A stretch of DNA of 26,598 nt from Zelonia costaricensis (GCA_030849075.1 JASAOO010003171.1:1-26598), one strand, 5' to 3'; positions 1 to 9,850 are shown, numbered from the stretch's first letter. Notes: generated by a model not told the origin, from the letters alone. Numbers and translations: made by a program.

Positions 1-194
1 ATGCAGCGGAGAGAAAACGGGCCCCAAACACACCAGGAGGCCACGAGGCGGTTTCAGAGAAGCGATTTCAGAAAGATCTTGAGCTGCGGCGCTGGCACCT
101 GCTGCAAGGCGACCCCGCAACAACGTTAACAAAAAGCGGAGAGGACACGTTTATAGGTGCACGTAAGTGTGCGTGGGTGTTGCTCTCTGCTTGA

Positions 195-246
195 GTGTGG
201 GTGGGTGGGTGCGGGTGGGTGGGTGTGGGTGGGTGTGGGTGTGGGT
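195..246. repeat. GGGTG/GGGTGT tandem repeat
   Basis: Repeated GTGGGTGGGTGCGGGTGG-type units give at least eight runs of three G on the plus strand. This pattern can fold into G-quadruplexes. It is not the GGGTTA telomere repeat of kinetoplastids. Confidence 0.85.
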
Positions 247-711
247 CTCTGTAGAGCACTCAGTGTCGGTGTCAGTGAGTACAAGAGGCTGGTAGCGCGG
301 GCGGAAGGGCTGGGGTGGCCCAGCAAGATGGTTGCGGAGTGGAGGGGGATGGTGGGCCGGAGAACGGATAACGCGCAGAGAGCCGCAGCAGCAGTCGGAA
401 TAGCGCAGCCTGCACCTCCGCGCACGCCTCCACAGTGTCAGGCGGGGAAGGGGAGGGGGGCAGCGGCGGTCTGAGAGCACTCCTCCCAGCACTTCACGGC
501 GCTAGTGTGCGCCGCGAGGCAGGGGGGGGGGCGCCACGGCACAAGCCACAGCACACAGCGCGGGGTGGGCTTTCCACGCCCCACACGGACGTCCTTCTCG
601 GCGCGATGCCGCCGCGCGTGTGCAAGGGGGAGCACAGAACCAACAGGACCTTTGTAGGGACGCGGGCTACAAGGGAAGCGGCGTGGCACCCACCAGCGCG
701 GCCGGCCACTT

Positions 712-732
712 CACACACATACACACACACAC
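712..732. repeat. (CA)n microsatellite
   Basis: About ten CA units on the plus strand, interrupted once by TA. Confidence 0.85.
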
Positions 733-881
733 CTACGGACAGACACGGAACGCACAGCACACAGGCAATGCGAGGCAGCACGCATGCGGAAGGCGAGATG
801 TGACACGCCAACTAGGTGGCCCGTAACAAGCTTCAGAGAGAGAATACGTGCAGGAGCTTCTGGCAGCGGCGCGTGTTTGTG

Positions 882-910
882 CGTGTGTGTGGGTGTGTGT
901 GTGTGTGTGT
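882..910. repeat. (TG)n microsatellite
   Basis: TG repeat on the plus strand with one GGG interruption; about 14 units. Confidence 0.85.
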
Positions 911-1194
911 TCATGTGCGTTTATCATGGTAGTCATAAAGGAAGCGAGGTGCGTTAGCGGGAACACTGTGTGCCGTGCTCGGATCGCGGTACAAGGTCGG
1001 CGCAGCTCGAACGGCGCCGAGCCTCCGCGTCTCTCGCGCTTCTCGTCCGTGACACGTGCTGCCGGCGCGTGTTCCGTGGTCTGTGTAGCCAGGAGAGCGA
1101 ACGCGGGTGAAGGAGCTGCAGCGCCAGCCTGGGCACAGCGTGTCGTACCAGACGCGACGACAACGCCAACCAGGACGGCTTGTCGAGTGAGAGA

Positions 1195-1221
1195 CGGCGG
1201 CGGCGGCGGTGGCGGCGGCGG
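1195..1221. repeat. (CGG)n trinucleotide repeat
   Basis: Nine CGG-type units on the plus strand with one GGT variant, in non-coding sequence. Confidence 0.8.
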
Positions 1222-1365
1222 GAGGTGGAGCGCGGAGGTGATGGCGCACGGCAAGGAGAGAAGGGGGGGAGGCGCACCCACGGAGGGGTGTTGGAGCGGC
1301 GGCCTCTACAGATACGGTCACGCACGCAATCCCCACACTCCTGCGTCGCCGCGCTACATTAGCTG

Positions 1366-1402
1366 ACACACGCACACACACATGCACACACACACACACA
1401 CG
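1366..1402. repeat. (CA)n microsatellite, imperfect
   Basis: CA repeat on the plus strand with CG and TG interruptions. Confidence 0.85.
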
Positions 1403-2190
1403 GGACAACCTGCACACGCTTCCGCGCCGAGGAGGAGTGGGGGGAGGGGGCGATCGACGTGGCGATACACGCGCATGAAAGGAGCTCCGAGTCTTCCTTC
1501 AGCTGCGTCTCCCGCGCTGTGTGTGTGGTTCGCAAGTTGCTGGTTGCCCGTCGTCGCAATCCTCTGCCACACACCACCCATCAACGACGAACAAATAACG
1601 AAGGAAACGAAGACGAATCAAACAGAGAAAGAGAGAGGAGACACGAGCGCCAAACGCCACGTCGCAGTTCTGTCGGGGAGAAGAAAGAAGACGGCCGCAA
1701 CCGTGCGCACGCAACAACAAACGCAAACACACAAAAAAAAGAAAAATAACGGAGGGGATGCTGACGTGACATCAGCAGCCTGGCGCGGCGAGGGGGGTGG
1801 GAAAGAGGAAGAAGGGGAAAGAAAAGGGGGAGACTGGAAAGGGGAGGTACGACTTCAGGAGGGGGGGGGCGGACGTAGGTGATGCGTCAGCTGCAGGTCC
1901 GTCACACTTTTTGAGTGAACAGGACGAGACGTAGTCGAGCGGAAGCGGAGAGCTGGACGGGTGGACAGGAGGGGGGGGGGCGCCGGTAGCAGGTTACCCA
2001 CGCCGGGCACCCCACACGCACTGAGAGTCACCACCCACCACCACCCCCTTCCCTTCCTCTTCCCCCCCCCCTACCTGCTGCTTTACACATGCTCTCCCGC
2101 TTAGCAGGCATGCCAACCCCATTTTTCTTTGCTAAAAGAACGAAGAAGAAACGACAAGACAGGCACGGACCTGGTCGAAGGATGCGGAAG

Positions 2191-2222
2191 CGCACACACA
2201 CACACACAAACAGACACACACA
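2191..2222. repeat. (CA)n microsatellite, imperfect
   Basis: CA repeat on the plus strand broken by AACAG. Confidence 0.85.
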
Positions 2223-2410
2223 TGGGTTGAGTGCAGCAGAGGTGCACAGGTGAACCACTCCGCGAAAGAAAACAGGACGAGTTGCACAAACACAGCAAAA
2301 CAAAAAAGAAAGCACGCGGCAAAGCAAGCAGCTTGGCCACAAGAGGGAAAACAAAAACAAAAAAGGGAGTGGAGGTGAACCGGCGTTCTGCCAGTCATGC
2401 TCGCATGCGT

Positions 2411-2433
2411 GGGTGTGTGTGTGTGTGCGTGTT
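2411..2433. repeat. (TG)n microsatellite
   Basis: TG repeat on the plus strand, about ten units with one CG change. Confidence 0.85.
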
Positions 2434-2620
2434 TGTAGGGCTGAGCCAATGACAGCGTCGTCAAGAGCCGCGAAGATGGAAAGGCAGACGCAGGAAGTGC
2501 GACAGAAGACGAACACGGGGTGAGGCTCTACCATCTCCACACCCTCCCCTTCCTAGACTTCGCCTCACGTCGTTGCCCTCACCTCTCCATCACGCTGCCT
2601 GTTTCACGCCCCCCCCCGGC

Positions 2621-2643
2621 CACACAGACACACACACACACAC
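2621..2643. repeat. (CA)n microsatellite
   Basis: CA repeat on the plus strand with one GA interruption, following a C9 run. Confidence 0.85.
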
Positions 2644-3015
2644 GTCGATGCTTCTTTTCTTTTCAGGAAACAGTCCCCGTCACAGCGCCCGCAGAGGTAG
2701 AAGAGGAGATGCCGAAGGAACGCGCAGTGCATCGGCGGACGGACGAGTTGTGACGAGTGGGGAGGGGTGGGGTGAGGGGGGGGCGCAAAGACGAGGGCCA
2801 CGGTTCAACACAACGAGAAGAAGGACGCAAAGCGTGCGTTTAGGGGCCACGAGGGGGTCGAGGCGTGGCCTTATCGTGCGACCTTCCCTGATCCCGGGCC
2901 CCCCCTCACTCACCCTCTCTTGGCCTCTCCAGCTCTCACATGGGGTGAGAGGAAGCGAAGTGGGGGGAGAGAGAGGGAGGTGGAGCAAAACTCACGGTAT
3001 GGCAGTAGCGGCGCG

Positions 3016-4533
3016 CTAGTCGGTAGACTTGCCGCCCTTCGTCACGTGGAAGAGCTGCGGTGGGGGGGCGTAGTAAGCGCCCGTGGGGTACTCGCTCTCA
3101 CGGCTTGACGGGGCCGTGGCCTGGGCTGGCGGCATGTGGTAGTAGCCGCCCGCCGGCTGCGAGGTGGCGGCGGGGGGCAGGGAGCCGATCGGAGGCCCGG
3201 GCAGGGCAACCGGAATGCCCTGCGCGACGGTCATGCTGACGCCAGGCGCAGACCCCAGCGGCGGCGCAGCCATGGCCCCCTCCCCGGCACCCCCATTGTG
3301 GGAGTAGCCCTGGGTGTACGGGTAGCCGGCGGGATCGTGCTGCGGCGGCGGTGGTGGGGGCGGAGCTTCGTAGTACTGCTGCTGCTGACTGTGCGGCGCA
3401 GCCTGTGGCTTCTTCTTGTTATCGCGATCGTGGCCGGTGGAGCTGAGGGGCGCCATCGGGGCGAGCGGCCGCGCCACCTGCGTGGGCACCGCCGACATCT
3501 CCGTCATCTCGCCCTCGCCTCGCCTCGCAGATGTGTTGTCGGCTTGGTCACGCGGCACCATCAGCTGGCTTTGCTCCACCCCGGGCGGGCAGCACAGGTA
3601 CAGCAGGGTCGCTGTGGGGATGGCGAGCACCACGAAGGCCACCAGCCCCACCACCGTCGCAACAATGAAGAGCGCAAACCCCGCGTCCAGCGCCGTCGTC
3701 TCGTCGTCGTCGAACACCTCCTCCGTGTAGTACTGCGCCATGAGGGCAAACGTGACCAGCGCGCACAGGGAGGCACAGATGAGCATGGAGAAGGTGGCAA
3801 TGCCCAGGTCGCGGTCGAGGCGACGCCGGCGCCCCTCACGCACTTCGTGGGGCACCTCCACCACACGTCCATCATTGACCACGCGGGAGTTGGCATACGG
3901 GAACGAGTCGCCCTCGTCGTGGCGCTGCTTCGCGCGGCCGTTCGCGGTGCCATCCTCGCCGCGGTGGTGCCGCATGTGTCGGTGATGGCTGGCATTCTCG
4001 TTGTAGTCGTACTCCCCCTGTTCAGAGGAGCGGTCGCTGCTGGACGCATCGCGGCTCTCGCGCTCGGCGCCGTACGCGGCCTGCAGCCGCCGATTCGCGT
4101 CCTCCTCGCGGCGCCGCTCCGCCTCGTCGCGGGACCAGTGCGCGGCGTAGACGGCGGCCAGCACAAAGGCCACGAGCCCAAAGATCACCGTGAGCACCGC
4201 CAGTGCGGCCTCGCCGGCGTTGTCGTCGCGCAGCTCGGACTTGCTGGCGCGGCCGCTCCTCACGCGCCTCTCCATCCACGCCGAGTAGTACCTGACGTCA
4301 GTTTTCTTGGTGCTCTTGGCGACGTAGCAGAAGGGCACAATGTGTCCCGCCACGGCGAGCACCAGAAGCACAAGGCTGAGGAGCCACACAACGACGCGGC
4401 ACGCGAGCACGCGGCGGCGCCCGGTGTCGGAGGCGGAGTAGATCGGATGGATAGCGACGTACTGGCGGCCGTCATGATCGCGCACGAGGCCGTCGCGTGC
4501 GTGGGCCGGGTTGGTCGCCGAGTGCAGCGGCAT
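3016..4533 (-). CDS. Four-pass membrane protein, divergent amastin-like, with Pro/Tyr/Gln-rich tail
   Basis: The product is 505 residues long and ends with TAG. The start is the ATG at 4533: the frame stays open a little further upstream, but only with a TTG, and this is the first ATG after the acceptor-like AG at 4767-4768. Four hydrophobic segments are visible at about residues 44-66, 108-131, 243-266 and 283-314. A short loop lies between the first two. About 110 very charged residues (His/Arg/Asp/Glu-rich, 134-242) separate the second and third. A di-cysteine at 314-315 just after the last segment could be palmitoylated. The remaining ~190 residues are disordered, with QQQQYYEAPPPPPPP near 383-397 and repeated Tyr/Pro/Gly. 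The third and fourth segments (the fourth containing AGFALFIVATVVGL) resemble amastin surface proteins, but the conserved cysteine/tryptophan/glycine amastin signature is absent from the first loop. Known of the family: amastins are small four-pass surface proteins of trypanosomatids. Inference: a divergent amastin or another tetraspan membrane protein with a long tail; function unknown. The gene itself is secure, the family assignment tentative. Confidence 0.8.
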   Translation of the reverse strand: MPLHSATNPAHARDGLVRDHDGRQYVAIHPIYSASDTGRRRVLACRVVVWLLSLVLLVLAVAGHIVPFCYVAKSTKKTDVRYYSAWMERRVRSGRASKSELRDDNAGEAALAVLTVIFGLVAFVLAAVYAAHWSRDEAERRREEDANRRLQAAYGAERESRDASSSDRSSEQGEYDYNENASHHRHMRHHRGEDGTANGRAKQRHDEGDSFPYANSRVVNDGRVVEVPHEVREGRRRRLDRDLGIATFSMLICASLCALVTFALMAQYYTEEVFDDDETTALDAGFALFIVATVVGLVAFVVLAIPTATLLYLCCPPGVEQSQLMVPRDQADNTSARRGEGEMTEMSAVPTQVARPLAPMAPLSSTGHDRDNKKKPQAAPHSQQQQYYEAPPPPPPPQHDPAGYPYTQGYSHNGGAGEGAMAAPPLGSAPGVSMTVAQGIPVALPGPPIGSLPPAATSQPAGGYYHMPPAQATAPSSRESEYPTGAYYAPPPQLFHVTKGGKSTD

Positions 4534-4766
4534 GTTTCCTTTAGGGAGGGGGGGGGCCAAAATGAATATCGTACGGAACGTCGAGAAACAGAGAGAAAAA
4601 GGAGGAGAGGAAGAGGGACGACAAGACGACGTCGATGTGAAAGCCGGTGAGTGTTTCGTGTCTCGGAGCAGAGGAGGCCTTTACCGAAGCCGGTGTTCGC
4701 CGAGAAGGTGGATGTGGGTGGGGGGGGGGGGGCCCAACTGGAGGTGCGCAAGCCCGAACGGATGAG

Positions 4767-4790
4767 CTGAAGAAGAGAAGAGGCAAACGA
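4767..4790 (-). promoter_or_regulatory. Trans-splice acceptor candidate for the four-pass membrane protein gene
   Basis: On the minus strand a pyrimidine-rich run, GTTTGCCTCTTCTCTTCTTC, ends directly in AG at 4768-4767. No ATG lies between it and the CDS start at 4533, giving a 5' UTR of about 230 nt. A second, longer pyrimidine stretch (minus strand, about 4625-4580, then the C-run at 4558-4547) leads to an AG at 4539-4538 only 5 nt before the ATG. Both could be used; the first is the more conventional. Confidence 0.55.
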
Positions 4791-7445
4791 TGAGTGGAGA
4801 AAGAATAACGAATAGAACACAGCGCGAAGCCGGCGAACACAAAAAAAAAAGAAGCCGGGGTGGGGTGGTTGGGGGGGGGAGCCGTAGACCACAACGTGCG
4901 GTGCGTGCGCGTGCACCAACGCAGCGAGCTCGCTTTCGCGCACTCGTTCTGCACGAGAGTGAGAGGGGGAAGGGAGGAGAAGAGGAAGGATGGCGCACAC
5001 AGACACACGCGCTGTCGTCGCCAAACGTGCTCAACTCGTTACACCGGGCGATCGACCAGCCAACAGGAAACAATGAAGGGCAAGTGTGAATAGCAGGACG
5101 AAGATTTTGCGCGAGGGAGGGAGGGGAGGCAGGGAGGGGGGGGGGGGGCCGAAAGCAGCTTTAGTGCTAAAGGCTGTGGCGGCTGCGTGTGAGTCGGACA
5201 ACTGCGGGAAGAACGACGTCGAGGGCAACGCACGACAACACGCGCAGGGAGGGTCGCAATAGAGAGAGAGAAACAGAGACAGGCTGATAGAAGAGAAAGT
5301 GGAAGAAAAAGGGGGAAGAAACACGTGCAGTCGACGAACGTCAGGAACAAAAAAAAAAACGAAAACCGCACGACGAAGACGAACACTCAAACGAAGGCAC
5401 TACGAGGACGAGTCCGTTAGAATGGAAAGTGGAAAGGGAGATAGAACAAGAAGGAATCGGGGTGGGGTGGGGGGCCAGTGGCAGCGCCTGGACGCAATAT
5501 AACACCGACAGCACCACCGCACACGCGAAGGGGGGGAGGGAGTGTGTGTGGGGGTGTGTGGGCGGGGGAGGGGGAGGGGGGGTAGTGGAAGAAGAAGTAA
5601 ACAAGCAATAGTCGTAGGAAGAAAAAAAACCAAGACGGACTGGGTGGGGTTTGCGTTGTCGAAGTGACGGGGCTGGCGGGGGAGGGGCGTCGACACAGGG
5701 AGTTGCCGCGGGGTGCGCTTCCACAATAGGAGGAGGGAGGGAGAGGGGTGTGGCGGGGGAGTGACGCGAGTGGGCGACAACAGCACGACGAGGGACACGC
5801 AACCGCAACACAGACTTGGCGTTGAATCAACACAATAAAAAAAGAGCAATAGAGGGGGGAGAGAAGTCAGACGCGAGCAGGCACCGCACCTGTTCCCTGC
5901 TTTCGGTCGAGGTGGGGGAAGGGGGGAGGGAGGGGCGGGGGCACACGATAGTCGAGCTGTGTACGGAGGAATGCGCAACAGGAGCCGTGCGTTTCTTCTT
6001 TGCTTTTTTTCTTCTTTTTCGAAGCAGCACCGTATCGGCCTCTTTGATGCGTTTTTGCTGTTCGCGACTACGGGACTCGTCAGGAGGGGTGCGTCGCACG
6101 AGGCTGCAGTGGTACCTTCCGGACAATAGAAGATAGCGGACGGGCGGGCGAGAAGGGGGGAGGGGGGAGAGAGAGGCCTGCGCAACCCGCGGCGAATCGA
6201 TGACGAGCGGAAATCACAGTTTTCGTAAAAGGGAGAAGGAGTGCGATGCACGTAAAAGGAACAGCCAAGGAGGCACTTGCCGAACTAAGGCGTGAGAGGA
6301 AGGGGGGGAGGGAAGGGGGCCAGAGGGGGAGAGGAGCGCGGCACCACGGCGGTCGGACAGCAAGAAAAAACAGCGGTGAAGGCGGGAAAGACAGGAAGCT
6401 GGACGGCGGGTTGGGGAGAGCGACAGAGCAATTCGCTGGAGTTCCTCGTTGTACGGAGAGAGAGGAGACGCCGCGGACGTGTCGCGGTGATGCACTGGGG
6501 TGCGCGTGTGTGTGTATGGGGGGGGGGTGAGGGAGAGAGAGTGGAGGGAGAACGCGTGCGTGGGAGGGGCAGCGGTGAAAGGCTTGGGCAACCGAGAAGA
6601 AGGGAAAGACAGGGGCGGGTGACTGGGGCCTCGGTGTGCGTCGAGATGGAGAGAGCGAGGCAGCGAAAGGGGGGTGCGAGACGTCCGCTGTGAACAGCTG
6701 CATGGAGCGGAGGGGAAGCGTTCACGAGAAGGGGGGAGAGGGAGAGAGAGCGACATACGCAAGGGAATAGGAAAGTGATTGCGAATGTGCGGCCGTGACA
6801 CGCACTGGAGTTGTCAACATCGACTTCGACTGCCCCCTTGCACTGCGCGTCGGTTAGACTTGCGGCAAGAGGCGGCATGGATGAGCGGGAAGAGAACAGA
6901 AAAGAACAGCACCGGCGCGACATCTTAAGAAGAGGAAGCCCTAATCAAGCCACTCTCCTCCATCTGTAAAAGTACAGCCAGCGCGGCGTCCCGTTCTTTC
7001 CCTTTTTGTTGTTGTTGTCGTCGTAAGTGCCTCTCCGCTAGTGCACTGTAGCAACGCATGGTTCACCGCGATGTCAGTAGGTCTTCATTTCTCGTGTGTG
7101 AGCGTGTCCGCGTGGCAGCGGCTTCGAGCAAGTCTCGCGTAGTAACACGTGGGATGTAGAGCGAGGGGGAGAGACAGAAGTCCACCGCCGTGGCGCCGTC
7201 GCAGTTCCTCATGCAGAGTGACCCCATTCGAACCCCTTCACGAAAAAAAAAGGGAAGCGGTGAAGGGGAGCTCCTGCACCGCTATCCTCCACCTGTGCCG
7301 CTTTGCCGCACAAGATGGAAACCAAAACGGAAAGAAGTGGGAGAGAGTCGGGCAGACATCACCGAAGTGTCGCCGCGCGATGGGACGCATGGTTGGAGCT
7401 AAGCAGTGCCCACCGCACTTGGCGCAACACAACTCTCATGTCGCA

Positions 7446-7446
7446 A

Positions 7447-7477
<31 letters not shown>

Positions 7478-7478
7478 C
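7446..7478. repeat. (CA)n microsatellite
   Basis: About 16 units, nearly perfect, on the plus strand, in the expected 3' UTR of the COQ10-like gene (UG repeat in the RNA). Confidence 0.9.
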
Positions 7479-8294
7479 TTACACAGAGACAAGCGCAAGC
7501 ACGCGCATCATACCACAGCACAAAAGGGGACTTGGCCGACGTGTTCAGCCCCTCTCTGCAACCCTGGTTGCCGTGGCAGCGATTCCCAGACGTCCCCGAT
7601 GCGCCGCTTCGCACTCGACGCCACGCCCGACCGCACCACACGCGAGTACCGATGTCGACACACGACACACCCGCGACAAGAAGCCCACACAAGAAGATCA
7701 ACCCGCGGCACGAGCCGCTGAAACAGAAGAAGGAGGCGGCAAACACACAGAAAATGAAGAAGAAGAGAAACCCAAGCGACGCGTCGGCCGCGCCACAGGT
7801 TGACACCAAACACAACACACATTCACGCCATAGGCAGTACATAGTCGCAAGTCGCACATGTGCGCTCCCCCTTGACTCGCTGACGCACGCACACGCGCCA
7901 CACAAGCATGCACTCGCCCAAGCCAGACACACTCGTGTGCATGTGTGCAAGGGAGAAACTACGGAGAGGAGGGAGGGAAAGAGTGGGCACGAATACATCA
8001 GCACGTCCGGATGGAGAGGGGGGGGGGGGCAGAGAGGAGGGGAAGGTGGAAAGCACGCGGGCGGTGGCAGCGCAGCAGTTGCACTTCTGATTCTGCCGTG
8101 TCGGTAATGCTGATACACTGAGTACACACAGAAGGGCGCAGATGGAGTTGAGCCGAAAACCGAGAACAAAACAAAAAGGTAGGAGAGCGCGTATGCGACG
8201 TGTCAACACTCGAGCCTCACACGTCAGGCGATAGGGCGATGCGGTAGGGAAGCAGGAGAGCTCGCGTGGCCTCAGCCACCACGGCCCAGCGCAC

Positions 8295-9806
8295 TCACGA
8301 GAGCAGCGGCAGCGACTCCTTCGTCGCCGACGGCGGCCCGTAAAGGCTCTCGCAGCGCCGCTCGAAGCTGCGTGTCATCAGCGTCACGACGTTCGACATG
8401 ATCATGTGGCTGTGCATCGGGTTCTTGAACTCGAAGGAGACGGAGAAGAGCACCTCGACCGTGTTCGGCTTCCCCGGAACGGGGCTGAACTCCCACTCGC
8501 ACAGCAGGTGCTTGAGAATCGAGCGCCGCGCGACGGCGCCGGCGGTCGAGGCGGCCCTCTTGAAGAACGAGAGCACCGCGCTGCCACTCGTACTACTGCT
8601 GCTACTGCTGTGGCTTCCCTTCGCTGCACCCGCCTCCGCCGCCGACCCTGCTGCGGCACTGGGGTGCTGCTCGTCCTCGTCGTAGAGAGCGGCCACAATC
8701 TTGCTGCCGGGGTACAGCGTGACACGCGAGGTGTACTGTTCCTTCAAAAACGAGAAACCAATCGTCAGCGTCGCCGTCATCTCAATGGCGTCCACGAGCT
8801 CCGCCTCTGCCGCCTCTGCTGCCGCGACGCTGCTGCCGCTACTACCGCCGGCGGCGGCGCCGCTCGCAGCCGCCGCTGCCGTCGGGCCCGTGAGGCGGCG
8901 GGCCCCGCGTGGGACGCGCACTCGGCGAGTCGTGTGCACCTGCGACCCGGCACACCAAGGCAGGAAGGCGGCGTAGTGCTCCACATCCGCCACGACACGG
9001 TAGAAGTCCTCGGGCGACCAACCAATTGTGCAGCGCTCCTTGTACACCTGCGAGTGATGCCGCCCCGCGGCTGCGGCGTTGCTGCTGCTGCCGCGGCCCG
9101 AAGTCTTCTGCGAGGGGCCCTGGTCATCGTCCAGCGACGCACTCGCCGCACCCCGCGCGGTCCCGCCACTCTCACACGACGCCGCCTGTGCAGACCGCGT
9201 CGCAGCAGCAGCAGCGATGGCCGCCTGCGCCTTGGCCACCGTCGCGTTGCCGGTTTCAGCGTGCGCCGTCGCTGCTTGGGCGACTGGTGCAGCGCTCCTG
9301 TCCGCGCGGGGCGCCGCGCTGCCGTGGTGGCGACGCACGAGTCGGTGCAGGTCCATCCGCGGCGGTGGCGGCGGCGCGGTCACCGCTCCCGCTTCGCGCG
9401 CCTCGGCGGTGCTGGACGTGGGTGGCGGTGGTGGTGGTGCTGCCGCTGCCACCTTGTCAGCCCCGGCCGGCGCGTTCACGTTCACGTAGCGGCGGATCGT
9501 GTTGCGGCGGTTGAGCGAGCCAAAGGGCTGCGCGTCGGAGGCCGAGGGCGGCGCCGGGGGGCGCAGGGACGCAAGCGGCGACACGGCCTTGGCAGGCTCG
9601 CCGGCTGATGCCGCGAGGCGCCGCAGCAGGTCGGCGCCGGGTGGGGCCTGCGAGAAGAAGCTGCGGCGCGGAACGTGCAGCGCGAAGGCCGCTGTTGCCG
9701 CAGACCTGGCCGGACGCATCGCCGCACGAGCTGCGCGACGCAGGCGGCTGCTGCGGCACGGCATCACTGCTGCGGCAGGCGCGGCGTGATACAGACAGCT
9801 GAACAT
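8295..9806 (-). CDS. COQ10: COQ10-like ubiquinone-binding START-domain protein, mitochondrial
   Basis: The product is 503 residues long and ends with TGA. The start is the ATG at 9806; the frame is open to 10202, but that part has no ATG and contains pyrimidine-tract/AG acceptor sequence. Residues 1-58 are rich in Arg, Ala and Ser with no acidic residue, and RRSFFSQ at 47-53 suits a mitochondrial presequence. Residues 60-250 are low-complexity with two proline runs. The C-terminal half matches the COQ10/polyketide-cyclase family: VEHYAAFLPWCAGS (275-288), FSFLKEQYTSRVTLYP (351-366), HLLCEWEFSP (433-442) and a final helix FKNPMHSHMIM through SFERRCESLYG (460-490). Known of the family: COQ10 binds coenzyme Q in mitochondria and is needed for efficient electron transfer in the respiratory chain. 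Odd points: the N-terminal extension is long, and the domain is interrupted by Ala/Gly/Ser-rich inserts at about 306-336 and 378-425, so the protein is over twice the usual length. ATG 9764 (residue 15) is an alternative start. Confidence 0.92.
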   Translation of the reverse strand: MFSCLYHAAPAAAVMPCRSSRLRRAARAAMRPARSAATAAFALHVPRRSFFSQAPPGADLLRRLAASAGEPAKAVSPLASLRPPAPPSASDAQPFGSLNRRNTIRRYVNVNAPAGADKVAAAAPPPPPPTSSTAEAREAGAVTAPPPPPRMDLHRLVRRHHGSAAPRADRSAAPVAQAATAHAETGNATVAKAQAAIAAAAATRSAQAASCESGGTARGAASASLDDDQGPSQKTSGRGSSSNAAAAGRHHSQVYKERCTIGWSPEDFYRVVADVEHYAAFLPWCAGSQVHTTRRVRVPRGARRLTGPTAAAAASGAAAGGSSGSSVAAAEAAEAELVDAIEMTATLTIGFSFLKEQYTSRVTLYPGSKIVAALYDEDEQHPSAAAGSAAEAGAAKGSHSSSSSSTSGSAVLSFFKRAASTAGAVARRSILKHLLCEWEFSPVPGKPNTVEVLFSVSFEFKNPMHSHMIMSNVVTLMTRSFERRCESLYGPPSATKESLPLLS

Positions 9807-9850
9807 GCCGAGTGTGTGTCCTGATGGAGGTGCACGCAGCGGACAACTGG

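Larger units (their letters stand above)
1..3015. other. Spacer: expected 3' UTR of the membrane protein gene; no supported gene
   Basis: About 3 kb without a convincing coding region. It holds a GGGTG repeat, several CA/TG microsatellites and a CGG run. At 1740-1671 on the minus strand a pyrimidine-rich stretch ends in an acceptor-like CCGACAG (AG 1671-1670), followed by a 75-codon ATG ORF (1581-1354) that I do not accept as a gene. Between about 2030 and 2945 the plus strand becomes pyrimidine-rich in three patches, opposite to the usual bias. The lower part may contain the 5' region of the next gene downstream, which lies outside the window. Confidence 0.7.
4534..8294. other. Spacer: 5' UTR of the membrane protein gene and long 3' UTR of the COQ10-like gene
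   Basis: About 3.8 kb, strongly purine/G-rich on the plus strand with several G runs (for example near 4722-4733 and 5138-5149), giving pyrimidine-rich RNA. The longest ATG-started minus ORF is 6923-6285 (212 codons), of Ser/Pro/Leu-rich noise-like composition. A section at about 6930-7140 is less biased and has a T-rich run on the plus strand. One (CA)n tract lies at 7446-7478. I see no supported gene or structural RNA. Confidence 0.7.

Noticed and set aside
195..246. Telomere-like repeat
   Set aside because: The unit is GGGTG/GGGTGT, not the kinetoplastid telomere unit GGGTTA, and it lies inside a spacer.
3136..4650. A 504-codon plus-strand frame antisense to the membrane protein gene
   Set aside because: It mirrors the real gene, is Arg/Gly/Val-rich with no membrane or domain pattern, and starts and ends without gene signals. 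The minus frame has four clear membrane segments.
6285..6923. A 212-codon ATG-started minus ORF in the spacer after the COQ10-like gene
   Set aside because: Ser/Pro/Leu-rich translation of a C/T-rich UTR with no domain. The only nearby AG sits directly against the ATG.
7210..7240. A TTCGAA sequence resembling a tRNA T-loop (minus strand)
   Set aside because: The flanking bases (GGGG on both sides) cannot form the T-stem, and no acceptor or anticodon arms are present.
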